From assembly GCA_018970845.1 (NCBI GenBank), contig JAGWVO010000002.1, positions 1-33,924 of the forward strand: DNA of 33,924 bases, written 5' to 3'. The position numbers and the translations under genes are program-made. The DNA is from Planctomycetota bacterium (GTDB lineage Bacteria; Planctomycetota; Planctomycetia; Gemmatales; Gemmataceae). Below the pieces are notes generated by a model, which ran no database searches, was not told where the DNA came from, and worked only from the letters and a program-made list of their open reading frames with translations. Below are positions 23,510 to 31,547 of the stretch, piece by piece; the first letter of the stretch is position 1, and each line of letters starts with the position of its first letter.

Positions 23510-25471
23510 TTATTTCTTGATCGTGAGGGTCACCGCGGGCGCGGCGACGCCAAGGTCGGCGCCGCCGACCTTGGCCTTGCCGGTCACGATCAGCGCCGGA
23601 GAGCCCACCGGGGTGTTGCCCTTGGTTTTCACGGTGATCTTCGCCTCGTTCTTGTCCTTGGCGATGGTCGGGGAGTCGGCGGTGGCGTTCGCCGGCAGGC
23701 CGGCCAGCGACAGCGCCACGGGTTCGGCGAAGCCGTCGCGGCGGGTGAGTGTGATGGTGAGCACGGCATCCTTGCCCGGCGCCACCGACGCCGGGTCGAC
23801 CTTGGCCGCCAACGCGAACGGGGCCCGCTCGAGCACGGCCACGGCCACCGACCGCGACAGCCGCGCCGGCGGCACCGGAAGGTTCCCGAGCGCCGTGGAA
23901 AGCGCCGGCCTGGTGCTGGCGACCACGGTGACCGGCTTGCCGTTGATCGTGGCCTTGCCCGTCACCAATACGGGAACCAGCCCGATCTTGAGGCCGGCGG
24001 GGCAGTTGATCGTGAGGCTGCCGGCGGGGTCGGCTGGCTTGGCCGGCGCGCCTTGCGCGATGGTGCCCGTGGCGGCCAGGCCGGCGGGGCCCGTCAGCGA
24101 CAACTCCACCGGGCCAGCGTAGTCGCGACGCACGATCTGGACGGGAAGCGCCGCGGTGGATTCCTGCCTGATGTCAACCCGGTCGGCGGCGAGCGTGAGG
24201 TCGAAGCCCGGCTCATGGGGCGCCACCTGAAGCCGGTACACCTCGTCGGGCCCTCCCCACAGGTGCAGGTGCTCGACCAGCACGGTGAACTCACCGGCCG
24301 CGGGCGCCTTGAAGTCGAGGCGGGGGGCCTGCGTCGGGGTGGTTTCGGCGAGCTTGGCTCCCTTGGCGTCGAGGATGGTGAGCAGCACCTCGGCGGGGCT
24401 GCCCAATTCGGAGGTTTGCGCCTCGATGATGAATCGCTCGTCCTTGGCCTTGGCCGCGAACGAGTAGCGGTCCGAATCGCCCTTCCGCTGGAATTTGCCG
24501 GAAATGCCGCAGGGCACGGGAATCTTCTGGGCTTGGGCCTGGTCGGCCGGCTCGATCTCCACCAGCTCCTCCAGCGGGGAGAGCATCACCGACACGGGCC
24601 ATCCGGGAAGTCCGTCCTTGCCGAACCGGGGAACGGCCTCGACGGCGGCCACGCCGGGATCGGCCGGCGCGGTGACGGCGACGGGCGCGACTCCCTCGAC
24701 ATGCGGGCCCGCGAAGCCCACCTGGGACGCCTTCCCGCGCGTGATGGCCAGCGGAAAGGCGCAGGTGGCCACCGGGAACGAGCCGACGCGCATCGCGTAA
24801 ACGAAGTCCTCGCCGCCGCGCCACGCCGTGTCGCGAACCTGCACGAGGTATTCGCCGTCGGCGGCGAAGGCGTGGACCAGCCGGGGGTCGGTCTGCGCGC
24901 CCGGGGCGTCGTTGCTGTGCCCGGCCCGGAGTTCCCGGCCCTTGGCGTCGAACAGCGTCACCTGGGGGTCGACCGCGCTGCCCAGCCTGCGGCCGAGGAT
25001 CTCGAACACGATGCGGTCGCCCTTTTTCGCCTTGAGGCGGTACCAGTCGGCCTGTTCGGCGTCGGCCCTGCCCGTGACGACGCAGGGGGGGGTGATCTCG
25101 GGAGCGGTTTCCTTTTTCTTCACTCCCTCCACCTTGGCCACGACGGGAAGTTCATCGGTGAGGAACAGCCTCAGGTTGGAGGTGCCGCGCTTGGTTGCCA
25201 GCCTCAGCGCGTGAAAACCCGGCCCGGCCGACTTGTCGGGCGCGATCTTCACGAGCAACTTGGCGGCATCCTTTCCGTTGTTCGCCTCGGCGGGGATGGT
25301 GATCGCCGCGGGAATGTCCAGGTGAACGGCGACCGGGTCGGCGAGGTTGGCCCCCGTGAGCGTGACATCGGTGGGCTTGCCCGGGGGAATGACGAGCGGC
25401 GAGGGGGCCTTGAGGGTGGGCGCCTGGGCCAGCAGGCAGCCTGACAGGATGCCGGAAAGGAGGGTGTGCAT
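23510..25471 (-). CDS. Exported PPC/beta-sandwich repeat protein
   Basis: A 653-residue secreted protein of a type abundant in planctomycetes. It has a signal peptide (HTLLSGILSGCLLAQAPTL), then an IPT/Ig-like domain (LVIPPGKPTDVTLTGANL). Two pre-peptidase C-terminal (PPC) domains follow at about 135-255 and 330-440, the latter with GDSDRYSFAAKAKD and GEFTVLVEHLHLWGGPDEVYRLQV. C-terminal beta-sandwich modules end in VTLTIKK. No catalytic motif is visible; the role is probably binding or cell-surface scaffolding. ATG 25471 is chosen because it begins the signal peptide; upstream in-frame sequence to 25636 is not protein-like. It is probably co-transcribed with the molybdoenzyme gene 12 nt downstream. 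Confidence 0.85.
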   Translation of the reverse strand: MHTLLSGILSGCLLAQAPTLKAPSPLVIPPGKPTDVTLTGANLADPVAVHLDIPAAITIPAEANNGKDAAKLLVKIAPDKSAGPGFHALRLATKRGTSNLRLFLTDELPVVAKVEGVKKKETAPEITPPCVVTGRADAEQADWYRLKAKKGDRIVFEILGRRLGSAVDPQVTLFDAKGRELRAGHSNDAPGAQTDPRLVHAFAADGEYLVQVRDTAWRGGEDFVYAMRVGSFPVATCAFPLAITRGKASQVGFAGPHVEGVAPVAVTAPADPGVAAVEAVPRFGKDGLPGWPVSVMLSPLEELVEIEPADQAQAQKIPVPCGISGKFQRKGDSDRYSFAAKAKDERFIIEAQTSELGSPAEVLLTILDAKGAKLAETTPTQAPRLDFKAPAAGEFTVLVEHLHLWGGPDEVYRLQVAPHEPGFDLTLAADRVDIRQESTAALPVQIVRRDYAGPVELSLTGPAGLAATGTIAQGAPAKPADPAGSLTINCPAGLKIGLVPVLVTGKATINGKPVTVVASTRPALSTALGNLPVPPARLSRSVAVAVLERAPFALAAKVDPASVAPGKDAVLTITLTRRDGFAEPVALSLAGLPANATADSPTIAKDKNEAKITVKTKGNTPVGSPALIVTGKAKVGGADLGVAAPAVTLTIKK

Positions 25472-25514
25472 GGTTGTCGGGAATCCTGAATTGTCCGGGG
25501 GCGGGATGGCCAAC

Positions 25515-25542
25515 ATCGTAACGGGCGTGGTGGCCTTGTCCA
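25515..25542 (-). promoter_or_regulatory. Possible promoter for the PPC/molybdoenzyme operon
   Basis: On the minus strand TGGACA (25542-25537) and TACGAT (25520-25515) are separated by 16 nt and lie about 44 nt upstream of the PPC protein ATG. The matches are five and four of six to the consensus. Confidence 0.35.
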
Positions 25543-25603
25543 AGGAAAAGCGGTCAGGCGGGCTCGCCGGCCAAAACTTCCTTGTTATTCCAAGCCTCCC
25601 ATC

Positions 25604-25631
25604 TTGACCAAGGCGGTTTGCGGGTGAAAAT
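25604..25631 (+). promoter_or_regulatory. Possible promoter for the multihaem cytochrome genes
   Basis: TTGACC (25604-25609) and GAAAAT (25626-25631) with a 16-nt spacer lie 65 nt before the cytochrome start, in the divergent gap 25472-25696. The -35 match is good and the -10 is moderate. Confidence 0.35.
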
Positions 25632-25696
25632 AACAATCACGCGGATCGGAAGGGAGTCTGCCGCATTCCTTGAGCAGTGGCCCGCGGTGAATTCCC

Positions 25697-27142
25697 ATGG
25701 CTTGGAAGATCGTCGGCGCGATCGCCGGTGCCGTCCTGCTGGCGTCGCTCTCGATGCTGCTGGCCGCCGATCCCGCGCGCCTTCCGCCGCCTCGCGGGCA
25801 GGTGCTGGCCAAGGGTCTTTCCGGCACCCGGCTTGATTCTCCCGATTATCTCGGCACGGCCAGTTGCACCTCGAGTTCTTGCCACCACAAGAGCGGGCAC
25901 CGCCGGGCGGTGGGTTCCGAATTCGTGACCTGGAACGCGGAGGATCCGCACCGCAAGGCTTGGGAAACGCTGTTTTCAGAACGGTCGCAACGGATGGTGC
26001 GCAACCTGTACGGCGCCGGTGCCGGCCCGGCCAGCCAGACGGCCTGGTGCCTGGCGTGCCATGCCACAGGCGAGGGCGACCTTTCCAGGGCCTCCACCGC
26101 CTTCACCCTGGTTGACGCGGTGAGTTGTGAAAGTTGCCACGGCCCGGCGAAAGGCTGGCTTGCCGCCCACACCCGGTCCGGTTTCCGTGAACTGGACCCC
26201 GAAACCAAGGAAAAGGATTTCGGCCTGCTGAACACGAAGGACCTGGCCGGCCGGGCCAAGGTCTGCGCCTCGTGCCATGTCGGCAACGCCGATGTGCCGC
26301 TCATGCAGGTGAACCACGACCTGATCGCGGCGGGGCACCCCAGGCTGAACTTCGAACTGTCGAGCGCGCTGGCCAAATACCCGGCCCACTGGCGGGTGGA
26401 CGAGGAGCAGGCCAGGTTTCCCGATTTGGGCTGGCGGACCTGGCAGTCGGGGCAGTTGGCCTGCGCGGAGGCGGCGGCCAGGTTGACGGCGTCGCGCGCG
26501 CGGCAAGCCGCCAGCGGCGGCGCCTGGCCCGAGTTCGCCGAGCAGGACTGTTTCAGCTGCCACAAGAACCTGACGGTGGACAGCGTGAGGGCGCCGCTCA
26601 AGAAGGCGCCCTTGGCTCCCCTGGGCCGCGCCCCCTGGCAAACCTGGCTGGCCGGTAGCCTGTCGCTGGCGGACCGGGAATCGCACGAGGCCCTCTTAGC
26701 CCTGCGGGCGCGGATGGCCGCCCCCTCGCCCCTTCCCGAGCAGGCGCGGACGCTGGCGCTCCAGGCGGGGGAATCCCTGGCGAGGCGTTCGCGCTCCCTC
26801 GCCGGCGGTGAACCGCTCACGGCCATGGCCGAGTCGGAATTGCTGGCGAGGCTGGCCCGCGACACGGCCGCGGCAGCCGGAAGCATGTCATGGGAGGAAC
26901 TGGCGCAACGGTACCTGGCGATGGCGGCGCTCAGGGAAGACCTGCGCCGCCGCGAGGGACGCTTCGACGCGGCGTTTGAAAAGCCGTATCTTGAAATGAG
27001 GGAGTTGCTCAAGGGCCAGTTCCCGCCCGGCCACGACAGCCCGCGCGCCGACAGCGACGAGGGCCGGGCCGCGCGCGACAGGGAAACGGCGCTCAGGAGG
27101 CTGGAGTCGGCCTTGGGAGCCATCGCGGGGTCCGCGCGCTAA
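25697..27142 (+). CDS. Multihaem c-type cytochrome (c554-like) with one CX4CH site
   Basis: A 481-residue exported cytochrome. The N-terminal signal is VGAIAGAVLLASLSMLLAA. Five haem c sites are visible: an unusual CTSSSCH (Cys57, Cys62, His63, four residues between the cysteines), then CLACH, CESCH, CASCH and CFSCH. The order and the CHGPAKGW segment resemble the cytochrome c554/multihaem family. Isolated His residues (for example in NHDLIAAGHPRLNFE) are likely distal ligands. The C-terminal 170 residues are helical, Ala/Arg/Glu-rich and haem-free. It should transfer electrons outside the cytoplasm, but the partner is unknown. The next cytochrome starts 25 nt downstream and has a similar site plan. 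Confidence 0.88.
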   Translation: MAWKIVGAIAGAVLLASLSMLLAADPARLPPPRGQVLAKGLSGTRLDSPDYLGTASCTSSSCHHKSGHRRAVGSEFVTWNAEDPHRKAWETLFSERSQRMVRNLYGAGAGPASQTAWCLACHATGEGDLSRASTAFTLVDAVSCESCHGPAKGWLAAHTRSGFRELDPETKEKDFGLLNTKDLAGRAKVCASCHVGNADVPLMQVNHDLIAAGHPRLNFELSSALAKYPAHWRVDEEQARFPDLGWRTWQSGQLACAEAAARLTASRARQAASGGAWPEFAEQDCFSCHKNLTVDSVRAPLKKAPLAPLGRAPWQTWLAGSLSLADRESHEALLALRARMAAPSPLPEQARTLALQAGESLARRSRSLAGGEPLTAMAESELLARLARDTAAAAGSMSWEELAQRYLAMAALREDLRRREGRFDAAFEKPYLEMRELLKGQFPPGHDSPRADSDEGRAARDRETALRRLESALGAIAGSAR

Positions 27143-27167
27143 CCTCCCCCGTTCCGAGGTGTCCCCC

Positions 27168-29000
27168 ATGCTTGCGGCGATCGCGGTTGGATTCGGCCTT
27201 TCGCTCATGGTTCCGGCGCAGGATCCCGCGTGGCTGACACCCGGGAGAATTGGAGCTTTTGATAAAAAATTGAAATATCAAGGTGCTGGTGAATGTGCGA
27301 ATTGTCATATTAGACCAACTGCGAAACGCTTGGATGAAAGTAAAGCTTTTGATTTTGTTTGGTTAACCGAATATTCAATTTGGAAAACTTACGATAAGCA
27401 TGCCCAAGCTTATGCAGTTTTACTCGGTAAAAGAGGTCAAGATATTGGAAAATTAATGCAAAAGAATGTTACAGATGCTTCAACTGGGTGCTTAAACTGT
27501 CATGGGCAACATGAAATTTCCAACAATGTCACCGGTTTTTTTGATTTAGCAGAAGGAATTGGATGCTCATCATGTCATGGTCCGTCAAAGGAATGGGTGG
27601 GTGAGCACCAATATCCTGATTGGCGCAGCAAAACTTCTCTAGAAAAAGCAAACAAAGGCCTGCGCAACCTTCGCGACCCCGAGGTGCGCGCGACGCTGTG
27701 CGCCTCATGCCACATCGGCAACGCGCAGGAAGGCAAGGTGGTGACCCACGCGATGTTCGCCGCCGGCCACCCGCCCCTGCCGCCGATCGAGACGGCGACC
27801 TTCAGCCGCAACCAGCCGCCGCATTACCGCGAGGGCCTGGATGTGCCTTACCTGCAGATGGCGAACGAGCCGACCCGGAAGCGCTACCACGCCGAGCCGT
27901 TCCAGATGACTCGCCTGGCGCTGGTGGGCGCGCTCGTGAACCTGCGAGAAACGGCGCGCCTGGTCGCCGAGCGCGCCGACTTCGATGCCAAGGATCCCAA
28001 GGTGGAACTGGTGCGCTGGCCCGAGCTGGCGACCCGCGACGAGGGCGAGCCGGCCGAGGACGCCGCCCGGCGGAAGGCCCGCTGGCCCGAACTGGCCCTG
28101 GCCACCTCCGACTGCTACGCCTGCCACCACGACCTGCAATATCCGGGATACCGCCAGACCCGCGGCTACGGCTACCACCTGCCAGGCAAGGAAAGGCACC
28201 GCGTGTTCCCGGGGCGGGTGATGGTGCGGATGTGGGCCACCACGCTCGCGGGCGCCGCCGCCAGGCTGGCGGGCCGGGAGCACCTCGCCTCGCTCGACGC
28301 CTCGCTGGCCAAGCTCGCCGCGGGCACCACGGTGCAGCAGTTCGGCGACCCGGCGGTGATCAGGCAGGCGTGCCTCGACCTCGAGAAGGCCTGCGACGCG
28401 GCGATCCGCGCCGCCAAGGCCGCGCCGCTGGATCAGGCGGGCGCCTCTGCGATCCTCAAGGACGCGCTGGAGGCGTTCACCGAGCCGGGCGCGGGCAAGC
28501 CGGACCAGCCCGTTCCCGATTTCGAGGCGGCGCGCCAGTTGGCCAGCCTCGCCGATGTCATCGCCAGCGACCTCAAGGCGGGCAAGGAGAAGCCGCCCGC
28601 CTTCATCGCGGCGCTCGCCAAATTGTCCGACCTGGTGGACCTGCATCCTTACGCGAACCGGCAGGCGAGATTGGATTTAATCCTAAATGTAATTAGAGTC
28701 AAAAATGAGAAAAAGGAAGACCCTTCATCCAAATCTTTTGCTGGATATATTCAATTCATAAAGTCTGGAGGCGATTATGATGCTGCAAAAAATCTTGTAG
28801 AAAATCCAGGATTTCTCAGATATCTAGAAGACGTGACATCTAAAACTCTCAATTCTTGGATCCTTGAGAAATCAACAGCGGACCAGCTGCAGCGCCTTGA
28901 CGACGAGGAGGAGCGCAAGCTGATGAGCCGGTTGAACGCCTACGACCCCGCCGAGTTCCTCAAGGCGGCCCGGGAATTGGCGACACAGTCGGCCCGCTGA
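27168..29000 (+). CDS. Multihaem c-type cytochrome (c554-like), composition-mosaic gene
   Basis: A 610-residue exported cytochrome with signal peptide (MLAAIAVGFGLSLMVPA) and five sites: CANCH (Cys43), CLNCH, CSSCH, CASCH and CYACHH. The segment CSSCHGPSKEW and the following AAGHPPLPPIE parallel the preceding cytochrome, so the pair are probably related. The C-terminal half is helical without haems. ATG 27168 is chosen with GAGG 8 nt upstream; GTG 27159 is in frame. The most striking property is composition: 27246-27657 and 28669-28878 use AT-rich codons (AGA, AAA, GAT, TTA), whereas the rest is strongly GC-rich, with no break in the reading frame. The first three haem sites lie in the first island. 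Confidence 0.88.
   Translation: MLAAIAVGFGLSLMVPAQDPAWLTPGRIGAFDKKLKYQGAGECANCHIRPTAKRLDESKAFDFVWLTEYSIWKTYDKHAQAYAVLLGKRGQDIGKLMQKNVTDASTGCLNCHGQHEISNNVTGFFDLAEGIGCSSCHGPSKEWVGEHQYPDWRSKTSLEKANKGLRNLRDPEVRATLCASCHIGNAQEGKVVTHAMFAAGHPPLPPIETATFSRNQPPHYREGLDVPYLQMANEPTRKRYHAEPFQMTRLALVGALVNLRETARLVAERADFDAKDPKVELVRWPELATRDEGEPAEDAARRKARWPELALATSDCYACHHDLQYPGYRQTRGYGYHLPGKERHRVFPGRVMVRMWATTLAGAAARLAGREHLASLDASLAKLAAGTTVQQFGDPAVIRQACLDLEKACDAAIRAAKAAPLDQAGASAILKDALEAFTEPGAGKPDQPVPDFEAARQLASLADVIASDLKAGKEKPPAFIAALAKLSDLVDLHPYANRQARLDLILNVIRVKNEKKEDPSSKSFAGYIQFIKSGGDYDAAKNLVENPGFLRYLEDVTSKTLNSWILEKSTADQLQRLDDEEERKLMSRLNAYDPAEFLKAARELATQSAR
27246..27657. other. AT-rich island 1 inside the cytochrome gene
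   Basis: About 412 bases of roughly one-third GC (20 of 60 in 27301-27360) are embedded in sequence of roughly 70% GC (44 of 60 in 27721-27780). Both borders are abrupt, within a few codons. The frame continues and the encoded residues include three haem motifs, so the island is coding and not random. Confidence 0.85.
28669..28878. other. AT-rich island 2 inside the cytochrome gene
   Basis: About 210 bases of roughly 35% GC (21 of 60 in 28741-28800), with abrupt borders and an intact frame. They encode a Lys/Asn/Ser-rich helical segment. It contains the only ACGT tetranucleotide I found in the window (28831-28834). Confidence 0.85.
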
Positions 29001-29058
29001 AAACGCGCCGCCAAGCACTCTCCCCCGCGCCAGGCGCGCGACCGATGGAGCCAAAGCC

Positions 29059-30996
29059 TTGAACGCGCCATACCTTCTCGCCCTCTGCCTGGCCCTGCAT
29101 CAACCCGGCGCGCCCGGGGGCGGACTGGTCCGGGCGCACCCCGACTGGCCCGACATCCTCGTCCACCGCGACACCTGCAATGTGTTTGTCATCCGCGACG
29201 GCGACTCCGCCATCCTCGTGAACCTCGGCGACGGCGGCGTGCTGCCCCACCTGGGCAAGGCGGGGATCGGCAAGGTCGACTGGATCCTGTTCACCGACCA
29301 CCACCGCGAGCAGTGCCAGGGGGTCGGCAAAGCCAATTTGGCGGGGGTGAAATTCGCCGCGTCGGAGGGCGAGCGCGAGCTGTTCGAGAAGCCTTTGGAC
29401 TTCCGGAAATGGCGGCCGACCCTCGGCGACAAGCATACGGTGCACGGGGCCAGCTATGTGAGGCCGCCCGCGGCGCCCGTCAGGCTCGACCGGGTCCTGG
29501 CCCACGGCGAGGTGTTCCGGTGGCGCGGCCTCGAGGTGAACTGCGCGCTCACGCCCGGCCATTCGCCCGGAGGAATGACCTTCACCCTGGCCCGCGGCGG
29601 GAAGTCGTGCGCCTTCACCGGCGGAATCATCCATGACGGCGCGAGGATGTCCAACTGGTACGACACCGAATGGGACTACGGGTTCGCCAAGGGCCTCGAG
29701 GCGCTCACCGACTCGGTCGCCAAGCTCGCCGGGATGAACCCCGGCGTCGCCTTTCCCTCGCAGGGGCCGGTGATCGCCGACGCGGGCCGGCAACTGGCCG
29801 ACTACCTCGGGAAGCTCAAGGAGTTCCATCCCGACTACATCCGGGGGTATCCCGTCCACTCGCTCACCAAGCGCGCCAAGCCCGACCCGATCCTCTCGCC
29901 GACTCCCATCCCGCAGATCGTCCGCGTGACGCCGCACCTGTACAAGTTCGCCGACACGCTCGCCGGGAAGAACTTCGCCATCATCATCTCCGACAGCGGC
30001 CGCGGCCTGCTCCTCGATTGCGGCCTTTTTCCCGAGACGCTGCTGGCCGAACTCGTGGCGAAAATGCGGGAGCACCTGGGGTTGAAAAGGATCGACGCCC
30101 TGTGGATCAACCACATGCACGGCGACCACTTCACCCTTGGCGCGGCGCTCAAGAAGGAGCATGGCGCCCAAATATGGACGCTCGACCGCATCGTCGACAA
30201 GGTGGAGAACCCCCTGCGCTACGACTATTGCGCCCTCATCACCTCCTACAACCTGCAATACACCGGCCTCAAGGTGGACAGGCCGCTCAAGCCCGGCGAA
30301 GTCGTCGAGTGGGAGGGCCTCAAGCTCCACATCGACTGGATGCCCGGCCAGACGGAGTTCGGCAACTGCCTCTGGCTGAACCTCGACGGCAAGAAGATCG
30401 CCTTCACCGGCGACAACCTGTTCGGCGACCCGTCCGACCCGGCCCAGAACGGCCATGAGGCCGTCGTGGCCCGCAACAGCGCCATCCTCGAGGAGGGCTA
30501 CATCCTCGGCAGCCGCTACCTCCGCGACCTGAAGCCCGACATCATCATGGGCGCCCACAATGTGCTCATGACCAATCCCGGACCGTTCGTGGAGCGTTAC
30601 CACGAATGGTCGAAGCGCATCGCGCGCCGTTACCGCGAACTGCTGCCCGATCCCGACTACGAGTACCAGTACGATCCGTTCTGGGTGTCGGCATACCCCT
30701 ACCGGGTCGACCTCCAGCGGGACGACCAGGCGATGGTGAGCGTGACGGTGCGGAACTTCCGCGACAGGCCGCAAAGGCATTCCGTGGCGCTCGCCTTGCC
30801 CCCCGGACTCAAGGCCGACCCGCCGGTGATCGAGGGAACGGTGGAGGCGAAGTCGAGGAAGTCGTATCCCGTGAGGATCACCGTGGACCGGGGCAAGGTT
30901 GTCGCGGGCACCCTGATGATCCCCATGGACATCACGCTCGACGGGTCGCGCCAGGGGCAGCGATTCGACTTTCTGGCGCAAGCGAGGCCGAGATAG
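29059..30996 (+). CDS. Tandem metallo-beta-lactamase-fold protein
   Basis: A 645-residue protein with two MBL-fold domains and a C-terminal beta domain. In domain 1 (about 25-270) the metal motif is degenerate: FTDHHREQ at 78-85 in place of HxHxDH. TPGHSPGG with His168 is kept, and FTGG replaces FTGD. In domain 2 (about 290-520) HMHGDH is intact at 352-357, with FTGDNLFGD and GAHNVLM, but the PGH position is PGQ (Gln431). Residues 540-645 form an Ig-like segment (VSVTVRNFRDRPQRHSVALALPPG). The N-terminus is weakly hydrophobic and may be a short signal. The TTG start at 29059 is supported by GGAG 8 nt upstream. The substrate is unknown. Confidence 0.82.
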   Translation: MNAPYLLALCLALHQPGAPGGGLVRAHPDWPDILVHRDTCNVFVIRDGDSAILVNLGDGGVLPHLGKAGIGKVDWILFTDHHREQCQGVGKANLAGVKFAASEGERELFEKPLDFRKWRPTLGDKHTVHGASYVRPPAAPVRLDRVLAHGEVFRWRGLEVNCALTPGHSPGGMTFTLARGGKSCAFTGGIIHDGARMSNWYDTEWDYGFAKGLEALTDSVAKLAGMNPGVAFPSQGPVIADAGRQLADYLGKLKEFHPDYIRGYPVHSLTKRAKPDPILSPTPIPQIVRVTPHLYKFADTLAGKNFAIIISDSGRGLLLDCGLFPETLLAELVAKMREHLGLKRIDALWINHMHGDHFTLGAALKKEHGAQIWTLDRIVDKVENPLRYDYCALITSYNLQYTGLKVDRPLKPGEVVEWEGLKLHIDWMPGQTEFGNCLWLNLDGKKIAFTGDNLFGDPSDPAQNGHEAVVARNSAILEEGYILGSRYLRDLKPDIIMGAHNVLMTNPGPFVERYHEWSKRIARRYRELLPDPDYEYQYDPFWVSAYPYRVDLQRDDQAMVSVTVRNFRDRPQRHSVALALPPGLKADPPVIEGTVEAKSRKSYPVRITVDRGKVVAGTLMIPMDITLDGSRQGQRFDFLAQARPR

Positions 30997-31043
30997 GGTA
31001 GTATTCGGAAGGCCCAATCCATGCCACGGGCGGTTTTCGCATC

Positions 31044-31517
31044 ATGAATCCCCAATCCGAACCGTTCGACGCGGAGAAACAACTCGGAGTTGCCCTGGCC
31101 ATTCATGGCGCAATGATCGGCGGCGTTGTCCTCGTCGCGGTGTTGCTGCTCTTGTTCATCGGACTTCCTCCCACGCCGGAGCTTTCCAGGCTGCAAGTCG
31201 AATGGGTTGGAATCGCCCTGGCCGCGGTTAACATTGGCCTGGCGCTGACTGTGTTCACCAATTCAGGCAGGTCGATGAGCCAGCCACAACCGGGTAAATC
31301 CGCCGAGGCGGCGGCGTTCCAGGATTGGCAGACGACCAGCCTGATCCGCTTCGCTGTTCTGGAGGGTGCCGCGCTCGTCAATGTCATTTTTGCCTTCTTT
31401 ATAGGTGGCGGTTGGTTCAACCTCGCTCCGGCGATGGCATGCGTCGCCCTCATGATTTTCCTGTTTCCCACCCGTTACGGCTGGGAGTGCCACAGGAACC
31501 GTTGCTTGGGGTTTTGA
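31044..31517 (+). CDS. Four-helix membrane protein of unknown function
   Basis: A 157-residue membrane protein. Four hydrophobic helices are visible: AMIGGVVLVAVLLLLFIGL, WVGIALAAVNIGLALTVF, LIRFAVLEGAALVNVIFAFF and LAPAMACVALMIFLF. Between helices 2 and 3 is a polar Ser/Gln/Lys-rich loop. There is no family I can name. Small four-helix proteins of this layout are common next to planctomycete genes without known role. ATG 31044 has no strong ribosome-binding site upstream. The DUF1549 gene follows by 30 nt, which may mean co-transcription. The codon pattern is GC-rich, and so native-like. Confidence 0.75.
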   Translation: MNPQSEPFDAEKQLGVALAIHGAMIGGVVLVAVLLLLFIGLPPTPELSRLQVEWVGIALAAVNIGLALTVFTNSGRSMSQPQPGKSAEAAAFQDWQTTSLIRFAVLEGAALVNVIFAFFIGGGWFNLAPAMACVALMIFLFPTRYGWECHRNRCLGF

Positions 31518-31547
31518 CGGAATCCGCAAGAGCCTTGTGAGGAACCG

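Noticed and set aside
23228..25444. A 738-codon open frame on the plus strand opposite the PPC and molybdoenzyme genes
   Set aside because: It is Gly/Arg/Val-rich with no domain; the opposite strand has recognisable proteins through the whole stretch.
27246..28878. AT-rich islands as separate genes or an inserted mobile element
   Set aside because: There are no stop codons, terminal repeats or target duplications, and the cytochrome frame and haem motifs run straight through.
28960..31017. A 685-codon open frame on the minus strand opposite the MBL gene
   Set aside because: No family motif, biased composition, and the sense strand encodes clear MBL motifs.
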